From Oscillospiraceae bacterium (GTDB lineage Bacteria > Bacillota > Clostridia > Oscillospirales > Acutalibacteraceae), in the NCBI GenBank assembly GCA_910574935.1, contig CAJTCU010000001.1, positions 669,695 through 733,694 of the forward strand: a stretch of 64,000 nucleotides of DNA. Direction: 5' to 3'. This document shows, piece after piece, positions 1 through 8,873 of the stretch. Made by a program: the position numbers and the translations under genes. A model generated the notes under the pieces. That model did not search any database. It saw only the letters and a program-made list of their open reading frames with translations, and was not told the DNA's origin. Position 1 is the first letter of the stretch. Each line of letters begins with the position of its first letter.

Positions 1-270
1 GAGGCCACCGCCTCTATCGACACCAAGACCGAGGCCCTGATCCAGGAAGCCATTTCCACCCTGCTGACAGGGCGCACGTCGTTCCTCATTGCCCACCGGC
101 TCTCTACCATCCGCAAAGCGGATATGATTCTGGTGGTGCGGGACGGGAAGATCATTGAGCGGGGCACCCATGCGGAGCTAATGGAACAGAACGGCTACTA
201 TGCGGGGCTGTATAAAAAGCAGTTTGAACAGGAAACCACCGAGGCGGCGCTGAACCTGGAGATAGAATGA
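1..270 (+). CDS. ABC exporter ATP-binding protein, C-terminal end (partial)
   Basis: Only the last 89 codons are inside the window; the 5' part lies upstream. The visible residues run from the end of Walker B (EATASID) through the D-loop and the H-loop ([12 protein letters not shown]) to the ERGTH(A/E)ELM tail typical of exporter-type ABC nucleotide-binding domains. The switch histidine is present, so this half can be a catalytically competent NBD. The protein is probably a fused TMD-NBD half-transporter of the multidrug/lipid exporter class, but the membrane part cannot be seen. It is not the partner of the two ABC genes at 2239-5775, which form their own pair with a separate promoter. Confidence 0.9.
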   Translation, partial: EATASIDTKTEALIQEAISTLLTGRTSFLIAHRLSTIRKADMILVVRDGKIIERGTHAELMEQNGYYAGLYKKQFEQETTEAALNLEIE

Positions 271-301
271 TTTTTTTATTTCTTTTATTTTTGAGGGTTT
301 A

Positions 302-330
302 TTGACATTTATTTCCGGTTGTAATATAAT
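302..330 (+). promoter_or_regulatory. Consensus sigma-A promoter
   Basis: TTGACA (302-307), 17-nt spacer, TATAAT (325-330): a perfect vegetative promoter ahead of the secreted-protein gene at 391. The leader before the start codon is about 55 nt. Confidence 0.85.
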
Positions 331-390
331 TCAATTGTGAACCGGCGGCGCAAGCATATTTAGGCCACCTATGATTAGGAGGAATGTTCA

Positions 391-894
391 ATGAAAAAAG
401 TGCTCACATTTTTTGTTATCGCTCTTGCTATGGCCCTGGTTCCTGTTGTGGCGTTTGCCCAGGAACATGAAATGTCCGACGCCGAGCGGGATGTACGTGC
501 CTGGTTGGAGAGCCAGGGCTATACGGAAGTGCCCACTGCGTCTGTTCCCCAGCTACTGAGCGACGCGGACATTGATCCAGAGACCTATGCGCTGGCATAT
601 TCGGATATAGATAGCGCCAGCCCAGAACAGCGGGAAAAAATCTTGGCGGCCCGCCGCGAGGTAGCCTATAGCGTGGACGAATGGGTTGTGGACACTGCGG
701 GAGGCTTTGATGCCAGCTTTAACAGCAATACGATGGAATGGCATGTGCCCCCAAAGTTTAGCGAACTTTTCCCCGGCTGGGACCCCATTCAGGACCCGGC
801 GGACGCCCCGGTAGAGGTGACCCAGGTAGTTGAGAGCATCATCGCTCCTTGTTCGGTGAATACTTCCTACCCGCCCGTTGTCTATACGGTATAG
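391..894 (+). CDS. Secreted hypothetical protein, reading frame closed by an in-frame amber codon
   Basis: This is a 167-residue product with a clear Sec signal peptide (MKKVLTFFVIALAMALVPVVAFAQ; basic n-region, hydrophobic core, AFA-type cleavage site near residue 23). The mature part is acidic and unrecognised. The start is supported by TAGGAGGA about 6 nt upstream and by a perfect promoter. The frame closes at TAG (892-894) but stays open on the far side for another 102 codons, ending at 1200. The simplest reading is that a roughly 269-residue exported protein has suffered a nonsense mutation; readthrough cannot be excluded. I do not recognise the family. Confidence 0.7.
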   Translation: MKKVLTFFVIALAMALVPVVAFAQEHEMSDAERDVRAWLESQGYTEVPTASVPQLLSDADIDPETYALAYSDIDSASPEQREKILAARREVAYSVDEWVVDTAGGFDASFNSNTMEWHVPPKFSELFPGWDPIQDPADAPVEVTQVVESIIAPCSVNTSYPPVVYTV

Positions 895-918
895 TCCCCC
901 AAACAGGTTGATGGAGTA

Positions 919-1200
919 GTGTCCACTCCCTTCCATACGCTGGACAACACTATGGGACAGGGAGTGCGTTATGCCGAGCGTATAGAGAGCCTTACCAATT
1001 GTACAGCAATCAATCTAGGCATCTCTAACATGGATGTGACCCCAAATGTGAATATTTATTGGATGAAAAATGCCGGTGTGGGGGATGGACTATCGAGGTC
1101 AAAGCCTGTCAATCAGCCAAAAAAGATAGGTTTTCGCACCAGCGTTTATAATGTTTCCAATGCAAATGCGATGATCAGTTTACAAATTAGCCGAGATTAA
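919..1200 (+). pseudogene. In-frame continuation of the secreted protein beyond the amber codon
   Basis: Codons 895-1200 are in exactly the same frame as the 391-894 gene, with no further stop until 1198-1200. A GTG at 919 could act as a start, but no convincing ribosome-binding site precedes it. The sequence (for example CTAINLGISNMDVTPNVNIYW and a C-terminal FRTSVYNVSNANAMISLQIS) reads like the beta-rich C-terminal half of an exported protein, which fits its being the lost end of the upstream gene. A strong terminator follows directly after the stop. Confidence 0.55.
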
Positions 1201-1221
1201 TTAGAAAATCTTGCGCCGCCG

Positions 1222-1266
1222 CAAACAAGGAGCAGAACTGCTAAACACAGTTCTGCTCTTTGTTTG
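1222..1266 (+). terminator. Rho-independent terminator
   Basis: Arms AGCAGAACTG (1231-1240) and CAGTTCTGCT (1248-1257) pair perfectly around a 7-nt loop. The stem extends outward through CAAACAAGG / CTTTGTTTG with one mismatch. It closes the transcript of the secreted-protein gene. Confidence 0.85.
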
Positions 1267-2158
1267 ATCGGCGCTAACATGTTAAGACGATTCAAACATG
1301 AAGCCGCGTTTTTGGCCGTGGTCCCATGGACCGGGATAGCACCAAAAAGTAAGAAGCCCTCTTACCAGAATGATGAAAAAATTTAGGGTACTGCTGGGTA
1401 TGGGTCAACATAAAAACGCGGAGAGATTTAGGCAAACGCAGCCCTTTTGTGTAGGCGATTCCCCATGTTTCATAATGGCAACCCGGAACGCGCTCATGTG
1501 CGAACACAGCAAAGCAGCGATATAGACAAGAATGGAGATAACCGCAAACAATGCCGCAGCCTGTGAGATTCCCCGCTTTTGAGAACACCGGGGGGAACTT
1601 CCAATATGTCGTGAATGATACGCCATATATACCAAAAAGGCACAAAAGAAAGCCGCGCCGCTTCGGCAATAATGCGTAAAAGTATGGTTTTTTATGTCAT
1701 CCCAATTCTTTCTGTTTTGCTGGGCGGGGATCAAACTTACCGGATCATTTTGCGGTCCGGCTCCACCCTGCGGCAGGCTTCCTCCACCGGATCCAGAATG
1801 TGGTCAAAGCGGGCCTCCCCCGCCTGCACGGCCATTTTCTGGGCAATGAATCTCACCGCGGCATCCCCTGCGCCGCCAATCAGGCCATATATGGTTTTCC
1901 GATTCTGGCAGGCGAAAACTGTGCGCAAATCGCACGGTCGTACTATCGCGGAAAAAGCGCAAGCAAATCCAGTGCAAAGGCTTTGTGCGGGGTTGCCTGA
2001 AAAAATCCCCCGCGCCGGGATGGGTGGTTCTGGCAACAAAGGGGGAGAAAAAGCCCCGCGTTTTTGCGTTTTTACCAGCCAAATACTGCACAAAACCCGG
2101 TGTGAAACCGCGTTTAAACAGGTCACAGTGCTGAAAAATGATTTTTTAAGAAAACGCC
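1267..2158. other. Gene-poor stretch, possible decayed minus-strand genes
   Basis: About 890 bases without a convincing gene. Open minus-strand frames exist (1405-1734 with one hydrophobic segment, and 1737-2126), but neither shows a good start with a ribosome-binding site or a recognisable domain. The minus-strand stretch covering about 1737-1890 has protein-like composition and may be the end of a decayed gene. Base composition falls in places below that of the neighbouring core genes. Confidence 0.4.
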
Positions 2159-2186
2159 TTGCATTTTTTCACCCGTCCGCTATAAT
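2159..2186 (+). promoter_or_regulatory. Promoter of the ABC exporter pair
   Basis: TTGCAT (2159-2164), 16-nt spacer, TATAAT (2181-2186), about 50 nt before the first ABC start codon. Confidence 0.65.
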
Positions 2187-2238
2187 ATGGGAAGCTTTCC
2201 AAAATACTTTACTTTCTATTGGCGAGGGGGAATCTCCT

Positions 2239-4002
2239 ATGTTCCAGCTTCGATGGGTATGGGCCCGCATGAAGGGCTGCCACAAGCGCTACGTGTTCGC
2301 ACTGTTTTCCACTGCCCTGCTGGCCGTTTTGGCTCTGGGCAACTCGTTCATCACCGCAAGCATTATGGACACTGTGTTCAAGCCTCTGCAAGAAACCGGC
2401 CTGGTCACAGAGGAGGCCATCCACCGTCTGGGGGTGCTGGTGGCCGTGCTCATTGGCTTCACGCTGTTCCGTACCGGGTTTGGCTATCTCTCTGTTATGA
2501 CCTACGAGACCTGTTCCCAAAAGCTGATTTACGGGCTGCGCCGGGACCTGTATAAAAATATGCAGGAGCAGGACCAGGCTTTCTTTGGCAAAAACCGCAC
2601 CGGCGACCTGATGACACGCCTGACCGGCGACATGGACATGATCCGCCACGCGGTGTGCTGGGTCATCCGCCAGCTCATCAGCTGCACTGTGCTGTTTGTG
2701 ACCACCTCTGTGGTCTTTCTGCTTACAGACTGGCTCTTTGCCCTTGCCATGCTGGCGGTGTCTCCCCTTATCTTCCTCTTTACCCTGGTGTTCTCTAAAA
2801 GGGTGCATCCCCTGTATGTGGAGCTGCGGGAAAAGCTTTCTCTGCTGAACACCCAGGCCCAGGAGAACATTTCCGGCAACCGGGTGGTAAAGGCCTTTGC
2901 CCGGGAGGCCTATGAGATAGAGCGCTTTGACCAGAAGAACCAGGAGTATAAGGAGGCCAACAAAACCGCCTCTTTGCTGTGGCTGAAGTTCAGCCCCTAT
3001 ATCGACACCCTGTCCCAGTCTCTTTCTGTGGCCGCGCTGCTGGTGGGGGGCGCGTTCCTAATCAGCGGGCGCATTACCATTGGCACCTTCACCCTGTTTA
3101 ACTCCCTGACCTGGACGCTCTCCGACCCCATGCGCATGCTGGGCATGCACCTAAACGACCTTCAGCGGTTTTTCGCCAGCTCTAATAAGATTATTGAGCT
3201 GTACTATGCCAAGTCCACCATTGTTTCCCGGCAGGACGCCATAAAGCCAAAGGGTCGGGCCCAGGGCAAGGTGGAGTTTAAAAACGTGGGCCTGCGGCTG
3301 CACGGCGCCGACGTGCTGAAGGACGTGGACCTGACCGTGGAGCCTGGAGAGACCGTGGCCATTATGGGCCCCACAGGCGCGGGCAAGACCTCGCTGGTGA
3401 ACCTGATTCCCCGCTTTGCCGACGTGACAGAGGGCGAGGTCTCCCTGGACGGGGTGCCGGTGCGCAGGTATGACCTGCACGCCCTGCGCGCCTCCATTGG
3501 CATTGCCACCCAGGACGTATTTTTGTTCTCTGACTCGGTAGACGGCAACATTGCCTATGGGGACAGCGATATGCCCGAGGAGGAGGTGAAGCGCTTTGCC
3601 AAAATGGCGGACGTGGACTTTGCCGAAAAGCTCTCCGAGGGCTTTGACACTGTGATTGGCGAGCGGGGCACAGGGCTTTCCGGCGGGCAGAAGCAGCGCA
3701 TTGCCCTGGCCCGGGCCCTGGCGGTAAAGCCCAGCGTGCTGATTTTGGACGATACCACCAGCGCCGTGGACCTGGAAACCGAGAAGTATATCCAGGACCA
3801 GCTGGCCCAGCTGGACTTCCCCTGCACCAAGATCATTGTGGCCCAGCGCATCTCCACCACCAAGCGGGCCGACAAGGTGGTTATTATAGAAAACGGCCGC
3901 ATCACCCAGGTGGGCAGCCACCAGGAGCTGGCGCGGCAGCCCGGCTACTACCGGGAGGTATTTCTGCTGCAAAACGGCGAAAGCGAAAAGGAGGCGGTAT
4001 AA
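2239..4002 (+). CDS. Heterodimeric ABC exporter, subunit with degenerate ATPase site
   Basis: A 587-residue fused TMD-NBD half-transporter. The start is the ATG at 2239 (MFQLRWVWARMKGC), preceded by a GGCGAGGGGG-type binding site; the open frame extends far upstream, but that part is not protein-like. Six TM segments occupy roughly residues 20-310. The NBD has Walker A GPTGAGKT (about 376-383) and a canonical signature LSGGQ (about 480). Walker B ends LILDD instead of LDE, and the H-loop histidine is glutamine (VAQRIST). In heterodimeric exporters such as TM287/288, BmrCD and LmrCD this is the non-hydrolysing partner. The stop abuts the ATG of the next gene, so the two are translationally coupled. 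The substrate is unknown; export of drugs or lipids is typical of the family. Confidence 0.93.
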   Translation: MFQLRWVWARMKGCHKRYVFALFSTALLAVLALGNSFITASIMDTVFKPLQETGLVTEEAIHRLGVLVAVLIGFTLFRTGFGYLSVMTYETCSQKLIYGLRRDLYKNMQEQDQAFFGKNRTGDLMTRLTGDMDMIRHAVCWVIRQLISCTVLFVTTSVVFLLTDWLFALAMLAVSPLIFLFTLVFSKRVHPLYVELREKLSLLNTQAQENISGNRVVKAFAREAYEIERFDQKNQEYKEANKTASLLWLKFSPYIDTLSQSLSVAALLVGGAFLISGRITIGTFTLFNSLTWTLSDPMRMLGMHLNDLQRFFASSNKIIELYYAKSTIVSRQDAIKPKGRAQGKVEFKNVGLRLHGADVLKDVDLTVEPGETVAIMGPTGAGKTSLVNLIPRFADVTEGEVSLDGVPVRRYDLHALRASIGIATQDVFLFSDSVDGNIAYGDSDMPEEEVKRFAKMADVDFAEKLSEGFDTVIGERGTGLSGGQKQRIALARALAVKPSVLILDDTTSAVDLETEKYIQDQLAQLDFPCTKIIVAQRISTTKRADKVVIIENGRITQVGSHQELARQPGYYREVFLLQNGESEKEAV

Positions 4003-5775
4003 ATGGCCAGAAACCGGTTTGACATAGACGAAAACCTGGAATCGCCTTTTAATATTAAGCACCTGCTGCGGGCGGGCACATACATTGGCCGGCACAAAAA
4101 GAAGATGGCGCTCTCTCTGGTCTACTCCGCCATCTCTGCCGCCGCGGCCCTTTTGGGGCCTTTGATGGTGCAGCGGGGCATTGACGTGGCTGTGCCAAAC
4201 AAGGACTATAAGCAGCTGGCCTTTTTGGCTGTGGGGATGCTTGCGGCCATTATCACCTCCATCCTCTTTGCCAGGGTGCGGTCCAAGTACATGATTGAGG
4301 TGGGCCAGGAGGTCATCTACGACATCCGCAAGGACTTGTTCGCCCACCTGCAAAAGCTGCCCTTCCAGTTTTACGACGACAGGCCCCACGGAAAGATCCT
4401 TACCCGGGTCATCAACTATGTAAACAGCGTCTCCGACGCCCTTTCCAACGGCATTGTGAACTTCGTGCTGGAGATCTTCAACCTGATCCTTATCGCCATC
4501 TTTATGTTCATCTGCAACGTGCAGCTCTCTTTGGTGGTCATGGCCGGAGTGCCCCTGCTGCTGGTGGTAATCTTCCTGGTAAAGCCCGCCCAGCGCAGGG
4601 CCTGGCAGAACGTCTCTAACAAGAGCTCTAACCTGAACGCCTACCTCCACGAGAGCCTGGACGGCATGAAGATTACCCAGGCCTTTACCCGGGAGGAGGA
4701 AAACGGGGAAATTTACGACCGGCTAAACAAAAACTGCTACCGCACCTGGATGCGGGCCCAGTATACCTCTAACCTGATCTGGGTTTCGGTAGATAACGTC
4801 TCCACCTGGGTGGTGGGGGCCATGTACCTGGTGGGCCTTATGGCCGTGGGCCCGGGCATGGGCATTGGCACCATTATAGCCATTGCCTCCTACGCCTGGC
4901 GGTTCTGGCAGCCCATGCTAAACCTTTCCAACCTATACAACACCTTTATTAACGCGGTGGCCTACCTGGAGCGCATCTTTGAGATGATGGATGAGCCCGT
5001 TACAGTGGACGACCTGCCCGGCGCCACCCAGCTGCCCGCCATTACGGGTGGGGTGACCTTTGAGGATGTGACCTTTTCTTATGACGGGACCATCAACATA
5101 CTGGAGCACTTCAACCTGGAGGTGGCCCCCGGCGAGTCTGTGGCCCTGGTGGGCCCCACGGGCGCGGGCAAGACCACGGTGGTGAACCTGATCTCCCGGT
5201 TCTATAACCTAAACGGGGGCCGGGTGCTGCTGGACGGCAACGACATTTCCCAGGTAACCCTGCACAGCCTGCGCAGCCAGATGGGCATTATGCTACAGGA
5301 CAGCTTCATTTTCTCCGGCAGTATTATGGACAACATCCGCTACGGCCGGCTGGACGCCACAGACGAGGAAGTGATCGCCGCCGCCAAGACGGTGTGCGCC
5401 CATGGGTTCATCAGCCAAATGGAGAACGGCTATTACACCCAGGTCAACGAGCGGGGCTCCCGGCTCTCCCAGGGGCAGAAACAGCTGGTGGCCTTTGCCC
5501 GTACGCTGCTTAGCGACCCGAAAATTTTGGTGCTGGACGAGGCCACCAGCTCTATTGACGCCAAAACCGAAAAGCTGGTGCAGCAGGGCCTACAGGCGCT
5601 GCTAAAGGGGCGCACGTCCTTTATTATCGCCCACCGGCTCTCCACCATCAAGAACTGCGACCGCATCCTGTACATTGCGAACAAGGGGATTGGAGAGATG
5701 GGCACCCACCAGGAGCTGCTAGACCAAAAGGGCAAGTACTACCACCTGTACACCGCCCAGCTGGAGCAGGCCTAG
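4003..5775 (+). CDS. Heterodimeric ABC exporter, catalytic subunit
   Basis: A 590-residue TMD-NBD half-transporter beginning directly after the stop of its partner. The NBD has Walker A GPTGAGKT (about 383-390), Walker B ILVLDE with the catalytic glutamate, and a normal IAHRLST switch histidine. Its signature is LSQGQ rather than LSGGQ. The intact Walker B/H-loop here, paired with the partner's intact signature, gives one consensus ATP site; the other site combines the partner's D/Q substitutions with this LSQGQ. That is the expected arrangement for an asymmetric TM287/288-type exporter. Confidence 0.94.
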   Translation: MARNRFDIDENLESPFNIKHLLRAGTYIGRHKKKMALSLVYSAISAAAALLGPLMVQRGIDVAVPNKDYKQLAFLAVGMLAAIITSILFARVRSKYMIEVGQEVIYDIRKDLFAHLQKLPFQFYDDRPHGKILTRVINYVNSVSDALSNGIVNFVLEIFNLILIAIFMFICNVQLSLVVMAGVPLLLVVIFLVKPAQRRAWQNVSNKSSNLNAYLHESLDGMKITQAFTREEENGEIYDRLNKNCYRTWMRAQYTSNLIWVSVDNVSTWVVGAMYLVGLMAVGPGMGIGTIIAIASYAWRFWQPMLNLSNLYNTFINAVAYLERIFEMMDEPVTVDDLPGATQLPAITGGVTFEDVTFSYDGTINILEHFNLEVAPGESVALVGPTGAGKTTVVNLISRFYNLNGGRVLLDGNDISQVTLHSLRSQMGIMLQDSFIFSGSIMDNIRYGRLDATDEEVIAAAKTVCAHGFISQMENGYYTQVNERGSRLSQGQKQLVAFARTLLSDPKILVLDEATSSIDAKTEKLVQQGLQALLKGRTSFIIAHRLSTIKNCDRILYIANKGIGEMGTHQELLDQKGKYYHLYTAQLEQA

Positions 5776-5800
5776 CCAGCGTACCGTTTCTTAAAATAAA

Positions 5801-5844
5801 GGCAATACCGCACAATTCTAAGCACCGTATTGCGCGGTGTTGCC
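5801..5844. repeat. Family A repeat, short hairpin copy
   Basis: A 44-bp copy starting GGCAATACCGCACAAT and ending ATTGCGCGGTGTTGCC. The arms pair over 16 positions with G-U wobbles around TCTAAGCACCGT. A second 44-bp copy lies at 15871-15914 in the opposite orientation, and the same ends bound the longer copies at 32990 and 57798. It lies between the ABC operon and alr and could also act as a terminator. Confidence 0.8.
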
Positions 5845-6029
5845 TAAAATATTTCCCCAGGCAGCGGGGACGGAAAAGAGAGGGGGGGCAGCAGGGCTCC
5901 TCCTCTCCGTTTTTCCTAAGGGTAAAGGAGGCTTCGTTCTATTAATCCTCTCAAAAGACAGGTTCCAGCGAACAAACCGTAAAAGTTTCGTCATCCCGCC
6001 CGGTCTGGCCTGCCGTCTCCACGCCCTTC

Positions 6030-6058
6030 TTGCCAAAGCCCCCCCAGCGTGGTATAAT
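6030..6058 (+). promoter_or_regulatory. Promoter of alr
   Basis: TTGCCA (6030-6035), 17-nt spacer, TATAAT (6053-6058) with an extended -10 (TGGTATAAT), about 105 nt before the alr start. Confidence 0.65.
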
Positions 6059-6164
6059 GGGCAGGAAACACTAAAATAATTCCCCTTCTCTTTCGGGCCG
6101 GCTCCAGAATAGAATGATGGCAAAGCCGAAGTCTGAATTTCCCTGTGGAAAGGAATGAGTCCCT

Positions 6165-7358
6165 ATGGAAGAAATACTGCGAAGAACCTGGGCCGAGATC
6201 GACCTGGACGCCTTAAAACATAATTTTCAGCAGGTCCGCGCCGCCACCAGCCCAAAGGCCCAGGTGTGCTGCGTGGTAAAAGCGGATGCCTACGGGCACG
6301 GGGCCCTGCGGGTGGCCCAGGAGCTGGAGGCCCTGGGGGCCGGGTGGTTTGCTGTCTCCAACCTGGAGGAGGCCCTTCAGCTGCGCCAAGAGGGCCTGGA
6401 GAAACCCATTCTTGTGCTGGGCTTTACCCCGCCGGAAGAGGCCGCCACCCTGGCCCGGGAAAACATTTCCCAGTGCGTTTATTCTACCCAATACGCCCGG
6501 CAGCTCTCCCGCTACGCCGCGGGCCAGGGGGCGCGGGTGAAGATTCACGCTAAAATAGACACGGGCATGAGCCGCCTGGGCTTCTATTTCCAGGACATCA
6601 ACCGGGATGAGCCCACCATTGCGGAGGTATTCGCCGCCTGCACCCTGCCCGGCCTGGAACCAGAGGGCGTGTTTAGCCATTTCGCTGTTTCCGACGAGGG
6701 GGCCGCGGGGGACGCCTTTACTATGCGGCAGTTTGGGTGCTTTAAGGAGATGAGCGAGGCCCTAACCAGCCGGGGGGTCCGGTTTCAGGTGCGGCACTGC
6801 GCAAACTCCGCCGCTGTGTTCGACTACCCCCTCTCCCACCTGGACATGGTGCGGGCCGGACTGGTGCTGTATGGCATGGCCCCTTCGGACCAGATGCGGG
6901 CCCGGCCAGACCTGCGGCCCGTGCTTTCCCTGCGGTCTGTGGTGTCCCATGTAAAGACCGTGCAGCCCGGAGCAACGGTTAGCTATGGGAGAAAGTTTAC
7001 AGCTTCTAAGGAGCTGCGGGTGGCCACTGTCCCGGTGGGCTACGCGGACGGCTACGCCCGCGTTCTTTCGGAACGGGGCGCCCAGGTGTTAATTCAGGGC
7101 CAGCGCTGCCCCGTGCTGGGGCGCATCTGCATGGACCAGCTTATGGCGGACGTCACCGGGCTGGACCAAGTGGAGATCGGCCAGCGGGTAACGCTGATTG
7201 GCCGGGATGGCACAGAGGCGATCACCGCAGAAGAGGTGGCGGCCTGGGAGGGCACGGTCAACTACGAGGTAGTCTGCGCGGTATCGAAACGGGTGCCCAG
7301 GGTTTACCTAAAGGGCGGCCGGGTAGAGAGCATCTATAACCAGCTGCTGCCCCGTTAG
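6165..7358 (+). CDS. alr: Alanine racemase
   Basis: A 397-residue fold-type III PLP enzyme that interconverts L- and D-alanine for peptidoglycan synthesis in the cytoplasm. The N-terminal TIM-barrel carries the PLP-binding lysine in VVKADAYGHG (K at about residue 39). The second catalytic residue, the tyrosine in TVSYGRKF (about 273), and the conserved substrate-loop motif RICMDQLMADVT are present. The length is normal for the family. The start has AAAGGAATGA upstream and follows an extended -10 promoter. It stands alone between a family A repeat and a terminator, not in a toxin-antitoxin or spore operon. Confidence 0.96.
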   Translation: MEEILRRTWAEIDLDALKHNFQQVRAATSPKAQVCCVVKADAYGHGALRVAQELEALGAGWFAVSNLEEALQLRQEGLEKPILVLGFTPPEEAATLARENISQCVYSTQYARQLSRYAAGQGARVKIHAKIDTGMSRLGFYFQDINRDEPTIAEVFAACTLPGLEPEGVFSHFAVSDEGAAGDAFTMRQFGCFKEMSEALTSRGVRFQVRHCANSAAVFDYPLSHLDMVRAGLVLYGMAPSDQMRARPDLRPVLSLRSVVSHVKTVQPGATVSYGRKFTASKELRVATVPVGYADGYARVLSERGAQVLIQGQRCPVLGRICMDQLMADVTGLDQVEIGQRVTLIGRDGTEAITAEEVAAWEGTVNYEVVCAVSKRVPRVYLKGGRVESIYNQLLPR

Positions 7359-7381
7359 CCGACCCATATCAGCATAAAAAG

Positions 7382-7423
7382 AGAGCCTGGTCCCGGGACA
7401 CGGGAAAAGGCTCCTTTTCTTTG
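7382..7423 (+). terminator. Terminator after alr
   Basis: GAGCC...GGCTC outer arms with an inner CCCG/CGGG stem, followed by TTTTCTTT. Confidence 0.7.
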
Positions 7424-7455
7424 TGATTCTTTATGCCAATTAGGCCTATAGGCTC

Positions 7456-7620
7456 TAGAGCTTGTTTCAAAACGCCGAAATACAGTCTGTTTTGACCCGA
7501 AACGGCGCGCTCTCGATGTCCAAAGTCCTCGAAAGGCGGCAAGCCTTTCCTGGGGCTTTTCCTTGAACCCTGGTTCCTGGCCGAAAAACCAGCCTTTCTC
7601 CAGTTTTCAAACAGACTCTA
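7456..7620. repeat. Family B repeat, copy B1 (165 bp)
   Basis: Bounded by TAGAGCTTGTTT at the left and AAACAGACTCTA at the right, imperfect terminal inverted repeats of the B family. The right-hand CTA is read on the minus strand as the TAG stop codon of the gene at 7618-8157. Confidence 0.8.
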
Positions 7621-8157
7621 GTTTCTGCCAAACTTTTCGAACTTCAGCTGCCGGGGGATATACTTCTTAATAGCCTCCTGCAAATCCTCGTCCGGGTCGA
7701 ACACCACCAGGGTTTTGCCGGTCTTGCCGCCGCGCACAATCATGTACCAAGACTCCGGGTTCCCGGTGGTCCCTGTGGCAAACACCCGGGTATCAAAAGA
7801 CCGGGTACGCAGCCGCGCCTCGGCCTCTGCGTACTTGCCCAGGTCCTCGCAGGAATCGCATTCAAAGGAGGTCATTCGTTTGCGGGTGGAGCGGTTCATA
7901 ATTTTATCAACTGTCACAAACCCATTGGTCAGGCTGTATTCGTATTCCAGGATTCGCGTGGAGATTAACTTGTACCCGCCGTACACCGAGCCGGCCACCA
8001 CCAGCATGGCGATCATGGGCAGGCCCAGCACCAAAAACCCCACAAAAAAGCCCGCGAAAGTGAGCACGAAAATGGCCGCCACCACCCCAAAGACCACCAG
8101 AATATCTTTTGTCTCAAACTTTTTCTTTACCATCCGTTCTATAAATACGTCACCCAT
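7618..8157 (-). CDS. DUF6106-like membrane protein of unknown function
   Basis: A 179-residue protein. Two adjacent hydrophobic helices (about residues 18-60, ILVVFGVVAAIFVLTFAGFF and LGLPMIAMLVVAGSVYGGY) form a hairpin anchor. A cytoplasmic-looking C-terminal domain follows (YEYSLTNGFVTVDKIMNRSTRK...ESWYMIV...FDPDEDLQEAIKKYIPRQ), which resembles a PH-like fold seen in conserved clostridial proteins; I associate it with DUF6106 from memory, not from a search. AAGGGA precedes the ATG. Its TAG stop lies inside the terminal repeat of copy B1. The gene is monocistronic. Confidence 0.75.
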   Translation of the reverse strand: MGDVFIERMVKKKFETKDILVVFGVVAAIFVLTFAGFFVGFLVLGLPMIAMLVVAGSVYGGYKLISTRILEYEYSLTNGFVTVDKIMNRSTRKRMTSFECDSCEDLGKYAEAEARLRTRSFDTRVFATGTTGNPESWYMIVRGGKTGKTLVVFDPDEDLQEAIKKYIPRQLKFEKFGRN

Positions 8158-8322
8158 TGTTTCGTCCCTTTCCGAAAAAAATCTGCGTACTTTTCTATTT
8201 TATGCTATGTTAACACAGCCGGACGCTGTTTGTCAACCTAAGAAAGACATTTTGCCGAAAAAGACATGGGCTGGCGCGGCCCCGGGTATTTTGTCGGGAA
8301 TGTGGAAAAAGCCCGCCGGGTA

Positions 8323-8331
8323 TGCTATAAT
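8323..8331 (+). promoter_or_regulatory. Extended -10 element
   Basis: TGCTATAAT about 70 nt before the phosphatase start; the -35 is weak. It probably drives the phosphatase-rimI pair. Confidence 0.5.
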
Positions 8332-8399
8332 AAAATGCGGGGCTGCTCTTGGGCTCTTGACCAGAAGCTGATTTGAACTTTTATAAAGGAATTTACTAT

Positions 8400-8873
8400 A
8401 TGAATATATTATTTATTTGTACGGGCAATACCTGCCGCAGCCCCATGGCGGCGGGTTTATTTCAACAAATGCTGGAAAGAGAAGGGGCCGGGAGCCTGGT
8501 GGCCTGCGCAAGCGCCGGGATTGCCGCGGTGGAAGGCCAGCCGGCCTCGGAAAACGCCATACTGGCCTGCCGGGAGGCAGGGGTGGACCTTTCCGCCCAC
8601 CGGGCCCGGCGCCTGGCGGCAGAGGACTTATCTCGCTGGGACCTGTTCTTCACCATGTCCCAGACCCACGGCTACATACTGGAGCAGGCGGGGGCGCCGG
8701 CCCAGAGCATCTATGCCCCTGGGCAGATTGCAGATCCTTTTGGCCAAGGGCTGGAGGAATACCGCCGGTGCCGGGACCATCTGAAAGAAGAGCTGGCGCG
8801 GTTCTACGCCCAGGTGGTGCGCCCCCGGCTGGCAAAGGAAGGGGGCGCCTGGCCGTGCATATCCGGGAAATGA
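8400..8873 (+). CDS. Low-molecular-weight protein-tyrosine (arginine) phosphatase
   Basis: A 157-residue cytoplasmic phosphatase of the LMW-PTP/ArsC-like fold. The P-loop C-x5-R is at the N terminus (CTGNTCRSPMA, nucleophile C7, R13), and the general-acid aspartate sits in a C-terminal DPFGQG motif (about residue 118). The start is the ATG at 8400, since the P-loop must lie within the first 15 residues; the longer frame adds only noise. The T after CTGN matches the McsB-linked arginine phosphatases (YwlE type) as well as tyrosine phosphatases, so the substrate is open. It overlaps the next gene by 19 nt. Confidence 0.92.
   Translation: MNILFICTGNTCRSPMAAGLFQQMLEREGAGSLVACASAGIAAVEGQPASENAILACREAGVDLSAHRARRLAAEDLSRWDLFFTMSQTHGYILEQAGAPAQSIYAPGQIADPFGQGLEEYRRCRDHLKEELARFYAQVVRPRLAKEGGAWPCISGK

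Noticed and set aside
1615-2238. N-terminal extension of the first ABC subunit by about 208 residues
   Set aside because: The extension has no protein-like composition or ribosome-binding site, contains the promoter, and would give a half-transporter far longer than its partner.
3151-4650. Long minus-strand open frame opposite the ABC genes
   Set aside because: Histidine- and valine-rich translation typical of the antisense of GC-rich genes; no start signal. Similar frames opposite pheT, ppdK, M28, polA and int were rejected for the same reason.
5801-5844. Family A short copies as simple terminators
   Set aside because: No T-tract follows, and the same sequence forms the ends of longer elements elsewhere, so a repeat origin explains them better, though they may still stop transcription.
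8417-8854. Extension of rimI into the phosphatase gene
   Set aside because: Glycine-proline-rich out-of-frame translation of the phosphatase; the GTG at 8855 matches the RimI N terminus.
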